This document shows, one piece after another, positions 54,728 to 63,200 of a stretch of 64,000 nt of DNA. The translations under genes were made by a program, and so were the position numbers. How positions within the stretch are numbered: the first letter of the stretch is position 1; the number at the start of each line of letters is the position of its first letter. Under the pieces are notes generated by a model. It saw only the letters and a list, made by a program, of their open reading frames with translations, searched no databases and was not told the origin of the DNA. Source of the DNA: Verrucomicrobiales bacterium (GTDB lineage Bacteria > Verrucomicrobiota > Verrucomicrobiia > Verrucomicrobiales > DEV007); contig JARGPH010000004.1 in NCBI GenBank assembly GCA_029213065.1, positions 163,257 through 227,256 of the forward strand, read 5' to 3'.

Positions 54728-55591
54728 CTACCGCACACTGCGGGCCGCAACCCATTTCCCCCTGCGCAGGAAGTCCTTGAGGATGATGTCAGAAGCCGCA
54801 GCGGAGTCGGTAACCGCTTTCACCTGAGAAGTGAGACATCCCGAGACGATCACTTCGCCGGCATCGCTGAGACGGGCTGGAAAAGAGGGAAAAAGCTGAA
54901 CGAGAAGATCACTGAAGAGATTGGCGGCAATTAAATCGAATTGGCCCAATGCCTCATCGTGAATCAACTCAAGAACATCAGCTTCGATAAACTCAATCCG
55001 ATCCGAACAATCATGAGCCACCGCATTGATGCGCGCGTAGTCGAGCGCCATGTCATCATTTTCGACCGCAACAATCTCCGTTGCTCCCAGCTTGGCGGCC
55101 GCAACCGCGAGAATCGCGCTGCCACAACCGAGATCGAGGACCCGCCAGGGCCTGTCCCCCTGTTTCCCCGCAAAATCGGCTAAAAACCGGAGACACCCTG
55201 CCGTAGTGGGGTGCGCCCCGGTCCCGAAAGCGAGCTGGGGTGGGAAACTGAGAATCGTTCTGCCGGGATTTTCAGCCCGCAGTTCAGCGAGAATCGTTTC
55301 GTCTTTTGACTCCGTCACGATAATCTGGTCACGAATCCTGAGAAGGACACCGGCATCCGGCTCCCCTGAAGGTTGCCAATGATCCGGCTTCAACTCGCTG
55401 ATACCGCCGCCAAACCTTCCCTGAAGTTCCAACGCCGCCTCACGGGTCGTTGTATAACTGTTTAGCTGCCAGCGCTTTCGGTTGACCAGTTTTTCCGCCG
55501 TGTAGGCGACTTCCGCCATGACCAGCTTCGTTTCCCAATCATCGAGTTGTTCGTCGGTAACATATTTGGACCAACGAAAAAGAGTTTCCAT
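54728..55591 (-). CDS. prmA: Ribosomal protein L11 methyltransferase
   Basis: SAM-dependent trimethylation of ribosomal protein L11. The 287-residue protein has the PrmA arrangement: an N-terminal substrate domain (METLFRWSKYVTDEQLDDWETKL) and a class I methyltransferase core with FGTGAHPTT (about 140-148), VLDLGCGSAILAVAAAKLGA (SAM-binding) and AANLFSDLLVQLFP. Length and motif order are standard. The tRNA-Gly terminator sits just upstream. Confidence 0.92.
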   Translation of the reverse strand: METLFRWSKYVTDEQLDDWETKLVMAEVAYTAEKLVNRKRWQLNSYTTTREAALELQGRFGGGISELKPDHWQPSGEPDAGVLLRIRDQIIVTESKDETILAELRAENPGRTILSFPPQLAFGTGAHPTTAGCLRFLADFAGKQGDRPWRVLDLGCGSAILAVAAAKLGATEIVAVENDDMALDYARINAVAHDCSDRIEFIEADVLELIHDEALGQFDLIAANLFSDLLVQLFPSFPARLSDAGEVIVSGCLTSQVKAVTDSAAASDIILKDFLRRGKWVAARSVR

Positions 55592-55620
55592 AACGGCAAT
55601 TCGGGAGAAGAGAGATCTGA

Positions 55621-55662
55621 AAAATAAAAAAGACCGACCGGGGAAAACCCTGGACGGTCTTA
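55621..55662 (-). terminator. Rho-independent terminator of tRNA-Gly
   Basis: On the minus strand AAGACCG..CCAGGG-TTTT-CCCCGG..CGGTCTT forms a stem of about 15 bp with an A-A mismatch, followed by TTTTTTATTTT. It lies about 30 bases after the tRNA 3' end and before prmA. Confidence 0.9.
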
Positions 55663-55691
55663 AACCTACTTAATGCGGCTCCATTAAAAAA

Positions 55692-55766
55692 TGGAGCGGG
55701 TGAGGCGATTCGAACGCCCGACATCAACCTTGGCAAGGTTGCGCTCTACCCCTGAGCTACACCCGC
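55692..55766 (-). tRNA. tRNA-Gly (GCC)
   Basis: The 75-base cloverleaf on the minus strand has acceptor GCGGGTG/CACCCGC, a D arm with AGCTCAGGGGTAGAGC, anticodon stem CAACC/GGTTG with loop TTGCCAA (anticodon GCC), a T arm with GTTCGAATC, discriminator T and an encoded CCA end. It reads glycine GGC/GGU codons. A terminator follows. Confidence 0.97.
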
Positions 55767-55894
55767 ATTCGCTATCCCCTTCGGGTAGCGCGGACGGTAA
55801 TGTGGCGAGTTCGGGAATCTTTTCAAGGGAATTTTTTCATCAATTTCGGGTAGCAACCAAAATGAGGAGAGGCTAAGCATCTGTGCGTATCCCC

Positions 55895-56731
55895 ATGAAG
55901 AAATTCGGAAACAAACTCGACGAGATCCTCAAAGATAAACAGGCAGAGGTTGAAAAGCTTTTGCCTCTGCAGGACAAATTGCAGTTCTCCGCCCAGGCGA
56001 GAGAGGATTTCCGTTCCTTCTCAACCGCTCTGGGCGGCGCGATTCGACATCTCGAGGACGATGAAGGATACGGAAAGAATGAACTCTCCGTCATTGCCGA
56101 GGTCAAAAAAGGCTCCCCCTCCGCGGGAACGATCGTCACGGATTTCGATCCTGTCGCGATCGCGAGAGACTACGCCGAGGCCGGAGCCAACGCACTCTCC
56201 ATCCTCACCGACGAGAAATACTTCCAGGGACACCTCTCCTACCTCCACCAAATCCGGGAGGAGGTCGATCTTCCTCTCCTTCGAAAAGATTTCATCATTC
56301 ACGAAGTCCAGATCTATGAATCAGTCGTCGCCGGAGCTGATGCGATTTTGCTGATCGTGGGTGCACTGGAGCAGGAGGAACTCATTCAGCTCCACGACAT
56401 TGCAACCAACTACCAACTCGACGTCCTCGTCGAAGTTCACAATCTCGAGGAAATGGAGCGCGCTCTCGACACCGACGCGCAAATCATCGGGATCAACAAC
56501 CGCAATTTGAAAACCTTCGACGTCGATCTCCACGCCACCGAATTGCTGAGTGAAGAAGTCGGCCCCGAGCACATTCTCGTCAGCGAGAGTGGCATCTACA
56601 CCGGCGAGGACACGCAGCGAATTCAATCATGGGGAGCCGACGCCATTCTCGTCGGGGAGGCTCTGATGCGCTCTCAGGATAAAATCGCCAAAATGGCCGA
56701 ACTGAAAGGCTTCGATCCGAATTACTCATGA
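55895..56731 (+). CDS. trpC: Indole-3-glycerol phosphate synthase
   Basis: Ring closure of CdRP to indole-3-glycerol phosphate in tryptophan synthesis. The frame starts with GTG at 55883; the ATG at 55895 gives 278 residues beginning MKKFGNKLDEIL. Beta/alpha-barrel motifs: VIAEVKKGSPSAG, LSILTDEKYFQG, LPLLRKDFI (catalytic Lys), VLVEVHNLEEME, IIGINNRNLKTF and LVSESGI. No other trp gene is adjacent. The stop overlaps the start of the carboxypeptidase gene. Confidence 0.96.
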   Translation: MKKFGNKLDEILKDKQAEVEKLLPLQDKLQFSAQAREDFRSFSTALGGAIRHLEDDEGYGKNELSVIAEVKKGSPSAGTIVTDFDPVAIARDYAEAGANALSILTDEKYFQGHLSYLHQIREEVDLPLLRKDFIIHEVQIYESVVAGADAILLIVGALEQEELIQLHDIATNYQLDVLVEVHNLEEMERALDTDAQIIGINNRNLKTFDVDLHATELLSEEVGPEHILVSESGIYTGEDTQRIQSWGADAILVGEALMRSQDKIAKMAELKGFDPNYS

Positions 56732-57549
56732 TTCGTCTCGTTTCGGCTGTCCTTCTTTTTTCGTTTACGTCCGCGTTCGACGCGGCAGCTCAACTTATCG
56801 CCCAACCGGTTGCACTGACGCCACCCGAAGTCACTGCGGGGAGCGTCTACTCGGTCGATCTCAGCAACGGCAGAGTCATTTGGGAAAAAAATATCCACGA
56901 GAAACGGCCGGTCGCGAGCACTCAGAAGCTCATGACCGCTCTCATCATTGCCGAGGGAGGAAATCTCGAAGGCATGGTTCCGGTCAAGAGCACCGATGGC
57001 AGAGTCGAGCCGAGGAACATTTGGATCACTCAGGGCAGCTCCTACAAGCGCGGCGTCCTCCTTCAGGTCATGTTGATGCGGAGCTACAACGACGCCACGA
57101 AATGTCTCGCCCGTGACCGCGCCGGCAGTCAGGGGGAATTCGCGAAATTGATGAATGCCAGAGCCGCGGAACTGGGCATGGAAAACTCTCACTTCGTCAA
57201 CGCCCACGGTCTCACCGAGGAGGGCCAGTATTCCACGGCACGCGACATGATGATCCTCGCCGCAGCGGCATATTCGAATCCCGATATCCGCCGCATCGTT
57301 CAGATCAAAGATTACTCATTCAAGTATGACGGCGGAAAATCTGTTCCCGTTAAAAACAGCAACGAATTGCTACACACCTACTCAGAGTGTGTCGGTATGA
57401 AAACCGGCTACACCAAAGCGGCCGGCCGCTGCCTCATCGCCGCAGCGGTTCGCGGAGAGAAAACGGTTCTGGCGGTTGTGTTAGGAAGCAATTTTGACAA
57501 CATCTGGACCGATTCCGAAACCGTCTTGCGATGGTCTCTCGACAACTAG
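56728..57549 (+). CDS. D-alanyl-D-alanine carboxypeptidase (S11 family)
   Basis: A 273-residue secreted penicillin-binding protein: signal peptide (MIRLVSAVLLFSFTSAFDAAAQ), SxxK motif S64-T-Q-K67, SxN motif S119-Y-N121 and the KTG triad in GMKTGYTKAAGR. It trims the terminal D-Ala from peptidoglycan stems. The C-terminal PBP5 stalk and amphipathic anchor are missing, so it is likely soluble in the periplasm. The ATG overlaps the trpC stop. A hairpin (57555-57584) follows. Confidence 0.93.
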   Translation: MIRLVSAVLLFSFTSAFDAAAQLIAQPVALTPPEVTAGSVYSVDLSNGRVIWEKNIHEKRPVASTQKLMTALIIAEGGNLEGMVPVKSTDGRVEPRNIWITQGSSYKRGVLLQVMLMRSYNDATKCLARDRAGSQGEFAKLMNARAAELGMENSHFVNAHGLTEEGQYSTARDMMILAAAAYSNPDIRRIVQIKDYSFKYDGGKSVPVKNSNELLHTYSECVGMKTGYTKAAGRCLIAAAVRGEKTVLAVVLGSNFDNIWTDSETVLRWSLDN

Positions 57550-57554
57550 TCTGG

Positions 57555-57584
57555 ACATTCCGATTTCGTCTCGACTCGGAATGT
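57555..57584 (+). terminator. Hairpin after the D,D-carboxypeptidase gene
   Basis: ACATTCCGA and TCGGAATGT form a 9-bp perfect stem with a 12-base loop, six bases after the stop codon. No T-run follows; it may stabilise or end the transcript. Confidence 0.4.
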
Positions 57585-57630
57585 ATTCGGCCTCGCTGGC
57601 GGGATCGTCAGCGATTTAAACATTGCCGGC

Positions 57631-57652
57631 CGACGGACTTTAAAGTCCGTCG
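57631..57652. repeat. Perfect 22-bp palindrome across the csbD stop codon
   Basis: CGACGGACTTTAAAGTCCGTCG reads the same on both strands. It contains the last codons and TAA of the CsbD gene on the minus strand. Confidence 0.8.
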
Positions 57653-57825
57653 ATGATGTCCTTTACTTCCTCCTTGGTTTTGCCAAGACGGCGCTGAAGC
57701 CGGCCGTATAGCTCCTCCTCATTTCCCTCGGCATATTCGAGGTCGTCATCGGTAAGATCGGCATACTGCTGTTTCAGCTTACCTTTCAAAATGTGCCAGT
57801 TCCCTTCAAGTTGATCAGTATTCAT
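57640..57825 (-). CDS. CsbD-family small stress protein
   Basis: A 61-residue acidic helical protein: NTDQLEGNWHILKGKLKQQYADLTDDDLEYAEG then EELYGRLQRRLGKTKEEVKDII. This is the CsbD pattern; B. subtilis CsbD is a sigma-B-dependent general stress protein of unknown mechanism. A second, diverged member is encoded on the opposite strand 244 bases away. Confidence 0.92.
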   Translation of the reverse strand: MNTDQLEGNWHILKGKLKQQYADLTDDDLEYAEGNEEELYGRLQRRLGKTKEEVKDIIDGL

Positions 57826-58069
57826 TTTCGTATCTTGTTAGTGTTGTTTCGCAATCCCCCGAATCGTTCAGGAAATTGTCGGTTACTATCTATTTGCAGA
57901 AATCAAGCCAGACGCTTTTCCCCCGTGTTTTCGGGACTTCCATGAAACGGAGGGCTTCCCGCCATTGCAAATTTCATGAGAGGGAATGCAGTTCGCACTC
58001 TCTGAAAGTGCTCCCATGCGATGCCGGCGGGATTCTCCGGCTGGCACAGATGCTGCAATTCTAACAGGG

Positions 58070-58291
58070 ATGAAAAAAGAACAGCTTAGAGAGAACTGGG
58101 ACTACATACGTTCTGAATTGAAGAGGAAGTATTCACACCTGTCGGAAGAGGATTTAACTCTCTCAGAGACCGACTGTGCTGACGAAGCGCTCGCCTGTCT
58201 TGCTCAAAAACTGGGGAAAGACAGAGAGGACCTCCGTCAGGAAATCGCTCTTACCTTCGCGGGAGACGAACAGTCACGGGTCGAGTCATAG
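58070..58291 (+). CDS. Diverged CsbD-like small protein
   Basis: From the ATG at 58070 (AGGG directly before it) the product has 73 residues: MKKEQLRENWDYIRSELKRK, then YSHLSEEDLTLSETDCADEA and LAQKLGKDREDLRQEI. The helix pattern, EENW-like start, LSEEDL and GKDREDL positions align with CsbD, but the family Gly residues (LEGNW, EGKxEEL) are replaced. Likely a paralogue of the gene at 57640. A GG-N10-GC sequence at 58042-58057 resembles a sigma-54 promoter, though too close to the start codon for a leader. Confidence 0.7.
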   Translation: MKKEQLRENWDYIRSELKRKYSHLSEEDLTLSETDCADEALACLAQKLGKDREDLRQEIALTFAGDEQSRVES

Positions 58292-58316
58292 CGCGTTACC
58301 TCGAGAGATGACGCGC

Positions 58317-61300
58317 TCAGGCACTCACCGCAGTTCCTTTCGCAATCCACCCACTCAGCATTCTTGCGGAAACGAATTCATCGGAAACACAAAACGCACT
58401 TCCCGCTTCAAGAACGACCTGGTGCCCGTTGGCCCGGGTCACCTCTATGTGAAGCGGTCGGTCGCCGGGAAATTGATTCGCCGTGTCCTTAATCATTTCG
58501 ATGGCAGACAGGGTGTCTCGGACGGCGTCGAGTTGCAAAACGACAGGCGTCGCAAAAGGGGCACCGTTTCCATTCGCCCCCGAGGCAGCGCGAGCAGCAG
58601 AGGCGGGTGCCCCCTCCATCGCGGAATGATGCTCTACCTGATTTCCACCGCGCATTGAAGAGGGATCGACAGACATGGGAACCGCATTGGGATCGGGCTT
58701 GATCTCCGTGATGTCGTCAGCAGTGAGCCGGTTTGTCTCAGTTCTGGAGTCCTGTTCGATCTTCGCTTTCAGCTCGATCACGTTTCCTTTGACGAGAATA
58801 GGGTTACACTTCTGGTAGACTTCATTCCAGCACATTACCTCGGTGGAGCCGGTGAAATCCTCAATCAGCAGGATCGCGAACGGCTTCCCCTCCCGCTTCG
58901 TGTATTTGACGGTCGCCTCGGAAATGAGACCGGCGTATCGCTGATTCTTCTTCCCGGGCTTCATCGCGCCAAGCTCGGAAATCTTGTTATAGTTCCCCTT
59001 TTCGATCACGCTCTTATATTCGTCGAGCGGGTGGCCAGTGACGTAGAATCCGAGGAGGTTTTTCTCGTGAGACAAATACTCGCGCTGATTCCATTCGACG
59101 CGATCCTCCTCGATAATGTCCGGGGCTGGTGCGGCGGACATGAGTTCATTCATGTCGAAAAGAGCTCCCTGTCCGGTGATGCGATCTTTCTGCGCGGCGC
59201 TCGAACCGGCGATGATCTGACCGACTTTGGAAAACATATCATCGCGGCGCTCCATCGTGAAGTCGAAGGCGCCCGCTTTGATCAAGTTCTCGAGAATCTT
59301 CCGGTTCACCGACTTGGAATCAAGCCGACTCGCGAAGTCCTCAATCGATTTGAAGAGCCCGTTTGCCTCGCGCTCTTTGATGGCCACTTCCATCGCAGCT
59401 CCACCGACATTCTTGATCGCTGCGAGTCCAAATCGGATCGCTTTGCCGCCGTCAGGTGTCGTCTCAGGGGCGAACTTGAGCTTACTCCTGTTCACATCCG
59501 GAGCGAGAATCTCATGCCCCATACGCTGGCACTCGGCAACGAACACGGAGATTTTCTCGGTGTTATTGATCTCATTACTGAGAACCGCCGCCATGAATTC
59601 AACGGGGTAATTCGCTTTGAGGTAAGCCGTGTGATAACTGATCAACCCGTATGCCGCCGAGTGGGATTTGTTGAAACCGTATCCCGCAAATTTCTCCAGC
59701 AAGTCAAAGATCTCGTTGGCCTGCTTTTCGGGGATGTTGTTCACCCGGTCGCACCCCTCGACGAACATTTTCCGCTGCTTCACCATTTCGGAGAGCTTCT
59801 TTTTACCCATGGCACGACGGAGCAAATCCGCCTCACCGAGTGAGTAACCGGCGAGAAGGTTGGCAGCCCGCTGCACCTGCTCCTGGTAGATCAAAATCCC
59901 GTAGGTTTCCTCACTCGCCTCCTGCAGGAGCGGATGAAGATAAGTGACCTTCTTTTTCCCGGTTTTACGGTCGATGAAATCGGGGATGAGGTCCATCGGA
60001 CCGGGACGATAAAGCGCGATCAACGCAATAATATCCTGAATCCGGTTAACCTGGAACTGACGACAGAGCGCCATCATTCCGCCGGATTCCAACTGGAACA
60101 CTGCGGTCGTTTCCCCCCGGTTGAGCAGGTCAAAGGTCGGCTTGTCGTCGAAACCTTCGTTGTCGATTTCAAAATCCGGGGTGTGATCGTGGACGAGGTC
60201 AACCGCGTCCTGGATCACGGTCAGGGTTTTCAAACCCAGAAAGTCCATCTTCAACATCCCGAGATCCGTAAGCGGACTCATCGCGAACTGGGTCACAACC
60301 TCCCCCTCTTTACCGCGAATAAGAGCGACGTGCTCCATCAACTCGCGATCACCGATCACGACACCCGCCGCGTGAATACCGGTGCCCCGCGTGAGGCCCT
60401 CAAGGAAAGTCGAGTACCGCCAAAGCTCGGCGATGGTCGGGTTGTTCTCGATCTCTTCGCGGAGTTCAGGATTCTTCTTCTTCGCGTCAGCAAGGGTGAT
60501 TCCGAGTTCACCGGGAATCATTTTCGAAACACGGTCCCCCTCAGTGAAGCTCAAGCCCATGACACGCCCGACATCCCGAACCACACTCTTCGCCCCGAGA
60601 GTCTGGAAGGTGACAATGTGAGAAACGGCGCGCTCGCCATACTTCCGGCGCACATACTCGATCACCTCGGGCCGGCGGGTCTGACAGAAATCGATATCAA
60701 TATCCGGAGGGGAAACACGCTCCGGATTGAGGAATCGCTCGAAAATGAGCCCGAACCGAATCGGGCAGAGATCGGTAATCCCCAACACATACGCCACAAT
60801 TGATCCCGCAGCCGATCCACGACCCGGTCCGACCGGAACCCCGTTGTCCTTCGCCCATTTCACGAAATCCCAGGTAATGAGGAAATAGGAGACGAATCCC
60901 ATTTTCTCCATGATCCCGATTTCATAATCGAGACGGGTCCGGAGCTCCGGGTCGGTCGCAGCACGTTCGCCGTAACGCCATTCAAGACCTTCAAAACAGA
61001 CTTTACGAAAGTAGGCCTCACGCGGACTGCCATCGGGCGATTCGAACTGAGGGTATTTCTCCGAACTGGTCGAATCGAGATGGATTTCGACATTGCACAT
61101 CTCCATGTACTCGAGCGTGTTCTTACAGGCTTCCGGAATCTCCTTGAAGAGCTTCCGCATCTCGTTTGTCGTCTTGAAGTAGACTTCAGGAGAGTACTTC
61201 ATCCGGTTCTCATCCATGATGAGTGAACCGGTGCCGATGCAGATCATCGCGTCATGGGCATCGTGATCGGCCCGGTTGAGAAAGTGCACGTCGTTCGCAC

Positions 61301-61961
61301 CGATAACCTTGAGATCAAATTCTTTGCTGAATTTCAGCATCTGCTTGGTACAAAGCGCCTGCTCACTGAAGCCGTGGTCATGGATTTCCAGGTAAAAACG
61401 ATCCTTCCCGAAAATATCGACAAACTCGCCGATGCTTTTACGGGCATTGTCGAGGTCACCGTTCTGAATGAACTGATTGATTTCCCCGTTGATGCACCCG
61501 CTCATGCAGACGATGCCTTCTGAATATTTGGCGAGCGTCTCCTTGTCGATCCGCGGCTTGTAATACATCCCCTCGAGGTGACTGATACTCGTGAGCCTCA
61601 TCAGATTCGCGTAGCCCTCGTTCGTCGCCGCGTGAATCGTGAGATGGGAATTGCGCTTCTTCTTGGTCCCCCCAACCGCAATCGGATCCGCTTTTTTATC
61701 GGTCAAAGCGACACCGGGAGGGGTTAAGTAAGCCTCCATCCCGATGATGGGTTTCACAGAAAACTCCTCATCGTTGCTTTGTGTCCGTTTACAGGCCTGA
61801 AAAAAGTCAATCGCCCCGAAAATATTGCCGTGATCCGTCATCGCGACGGCAGGCATTTTGCTGCGCTGGGCTTTTTTGATGAGATCTTTGATCCTCACCG
61901 CTCCATCCAAAGTCGAGTATTCAGTATGGAGATGCAGGTGGATAAAGGGATCGGTCGCCAT
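58317..61961 (-). CDS. dnaE: DNA polymerase III alpha subunit
   Basis: Replicative polymerase of 1214 residues. PHP domain at the N-terminus (HLHLHTEYSTLDGAVRIKDLI), polymerase core with PPDIDIDFCQTRR (catalytic aspartates) and GRGSAAGSIVAYVLGI, fingers and beta-binding region, tandem HhH, and OB domain near 1000-1100 (TVKYTKREGKPFAILLIEDFTGSTEVMCW). It ends with an extension rich in Ala and Gly. It converges on the second CsbD gene with a small AGCGCGT/ACGCGCT hairpin over both stops, and is divergent from the kinase gene. Confidence 0.97.
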   Translation of the reverse strand: MATDPFIHLHLHTEYSTLDGAVRIKDLIKKAQRSKMPAVAMTDHGNIFGAIDFFQACKRTQSNDEEFSVKPIIGMEAYLTPPGVALTDKKADPIAVGGTKKKRNSHLTIHAATNEGYANLMRLTSISHLEGMYYKPRIDKETLAKYSEGIVCMSGCINGEINQFIQNGDLDNARKSIGEFVDIFGKDRFYLEIHDHGFSEQALCTKQMLKFSKEFDLKVIGANDVHFLNRADHDAHDAMICIGTGSLIMDENRMKYSPEVYFKTTNEMRKLFKEIPEACKNTLEYMEMCNVEIHLDSTSSEKYPQFESPDGSPREAYFRKVCFEGLEWRYGERAATDPELRTRLDYEIGIMEKMGFVSYFLITWDFVKWAKDNGVPVGPGRGSAAGSIVAYVLGITDLCPIRFGLIFERFLNPERVSPPDIDIDFCQTRRPEVIEYVRRKYGERAVSHIVTFQTLGAKSVVRDVGRVMGLSFTEGDRVSKMIPGELGITLADAKKKNPELREEIENNPTIAELWRYSTFLEGLTRGTGIHAAGVVIGDRELMEHVALIRGKEGEVVTQFAMSPLTDLGMLKMDFLGLKTLTVIQDAVDLVHDHTPDFEIDNEGFDDKPTFDLLNRGETTAVFQLESGGMMALCRQFQVNRIQDIIALIALYRPGPMDLIPDFIDRKTGKKKVTYLHPLLQEASEETYGILIYQEQVQRAANLLAGYSLGEADLLRRAMGKKKLSEMVKQRKMFVEGCDRVNNIPEKQANEIFDLLEKFAGYGFNKSHSAAYGLISYHTAYLKANYPVEFMAAVLSNEINNTEKISVFVAECQRMGHEILAPDVNRSKLKFAPETTPDGGKAIRFGLAAIKNVGGAAMEVAIKEREANGLFKSIEDFASRLDSKSVNRKILENLIKAGAFDFTMERRDDMFSKVGQIIAGSSAAQKDRITGQGALFDMNELMSAAPAPDIIEEDRVEWNQREYLSHEKNLLGFYVTGHPLDEYKSVIEKGNYNKISELGAMKPGKKNQRYAGLISEATVKYTKREGKPFAILLIEDFTGSTEVMCWNEVYQKCNPILVKGNVIELKAKIEQDSRTETNRLTADDITEIKPDPNAVPMSVDPSSMRGGNQVEHHSAMEGAPASAARAASGANGNGAPFATPVVLQLDAVRDTLSAIEMIKDTANQFPGDRPLHIEVTRANGHQVVLEAGSAFCVSDEFVSARMLSGWIAKGTAVSA

Positions 61962-62101
61962 GGCAGAAAAACGGAGTCGGAAAGAGGGGTCCCCATCATA
62001 AAGAATGCCCGAATCGGAGCAAGGGCGATGTAGGGAAAAATTCGCATTTCCCCCTGCTTATCGCACGACCGCCCCCCGGATCCCCCTTACGAAAAGCCTT
62101 C

Positions 62102-62130
62102 TTGATTATTTAATATATATTAACTATATT
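62102..62130 (+). promoter_or_regulatory. Candidate sigma-70 promoter of the Ser/Thr kinase gene
   Basis: TTGATT (62102-62107), a 17-base spacer and TATATT (62125-62130) match the -35 and -10 consensus in position and mostly in sequence, within an AT-rich patch. Transcription would start about 40 bases before the ATG at 62177. Confidence 0.55.
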
Positions 62131-62176
62131 TACTCAACCTTCCTGTTTGTGACTTTTTTGGTATTTCAGTGAATCT

Positions 62177-63157
62177 ATGACCCGGTATGAAATAGGAGAG
62201 CGAATAGGAAGAGGTGGGATATGCGCCGTCTTCCGCGCTTTCGACAACCACTTGCAGCGGGAGGTAGCTGTGAAACGACTGCTGCCACTGGAAAAAACCC
62301 TGCTCGAGGAACCCGATGAAGGAATTCTCAGTCGCGAAGTGCTCGTGCTGGCGAGACTTCAACATCCCAATGTAGTCACCGTCTACGAATTTGACGAAGA
62401 CGAGAATGGTCCGTTTGCAGTGCTTGAGCTTATCGAGGGAGAATCACTGAGAAAGGTGATCGATGACGGAGCACTCAGTTACTCTGACTTCGTTGAAATC
62501 GCCGGGCAAATCATCGATCCGCTCATCTCGGCGATGGAGTTGAATTTACTGCACCGCGATATCAAACCGGAGAACATCATGCTCTCACAGCTTCGCTCCG
62601 GCAGAATTCAGGTGAAAATCCTCGATTTTGGCCTCGCCAAGATCACCTGCAAACCGAGGGTCCAAACCGTCGACCTTTCCGGATCATTTCTCGGATCAGT
62701 CAGCTACGCGGCACCCGAACAGTTTGAACACGGACTCCTAGATCAACGCACCGACCTCTACTCGCTCGGCTGTGTCTTCTACTATGCACTGACGCAAAAT
62801 TCGCCCTTCAAGGGCAGAAATTGTGCCGAGACGATGAACAACCATCTCTCACATCGCGTTAAGCCGCTGCAGACATTCAGACCCGACCTGCCTCGGTCGA
62901 TCTGTGATTTCGTGATGATGCTGATTGAGCGCGATCCGGCAGACAGACCCGAAGACGCACTCGAAGCTTACGGTCTCCTTCGCCGGGCCGTTGCGCTCAG
63001 TAAAACACCGAACGGGAGACTGAAACGGACCCGGTCCCCTCAAAGCAACGGAAGTAAACAGGCGCACCACACTCTCATCGCGACTCAGGACCAGACTCCC
63101 GCTGAGGAATCCCGCCACGAGGAAGCCGCGACCATGGTCGCAGCAGCGGGATACTGA
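62177..63157 (+). CDS. Hanks-type serine/threonine protein kinase
   Basis: A 326-residue protein. The kinase core is complete: glycine loop GERIGRGGICAVFRAF, VAVKRL Lys, HRDIKPENIML (catalytic loop), DFGLA, GSVSYAAPEQF (APE motif), and DLYSLGCVFYYAL. After about residue 270 there is only a polar tail (KRTRSPQSNGSKQAHHTLIATQD) with no membrane helix, so it is probably cytosolic. Targets are unknown. It is divergent from dnaE. Confidence 0.93.
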   Translation: MTRYEIGERIGRGGICAVFRAFDNHLQREVAVKRLLPLEKTLLEEPDEGILSREVLVLARLQHPNVVTVYEFDEDENGPFAVLELIEGESLRKVIDDGALSYSDFVEIAGQIIDPLISAMELNLLHRDIKPENIMLSQLRSGRIQVKILDFGLAKITCKPRVQTVDLSGSFLGSVSYAAPEQFEHGLLDQRTDLYSLGCVFYYALTQNSPFKGRNCAETMNNHLSHRVKPLQTFRPDLPRSICDFVMMLIERDPADRPEDALEAYGLLRRAVALSKTPNGRLKRTRSPQSNGSKQAHHTLIATQDQTPAEESRHEEAATMVAAAGY

Positions 63158-63200
63158 GCGATCCGGAAAAAGCGACCGGAAACCCACCTCAGCTAAGGGA

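Noticed and set aside
58042-58057. Sigma-54 promoter for the second CsbD gene
   Set aside because: Spacing of GG and GC is right, but transcription would start two bases before the ATG, leaving no ribosome site; kept only as a side note.
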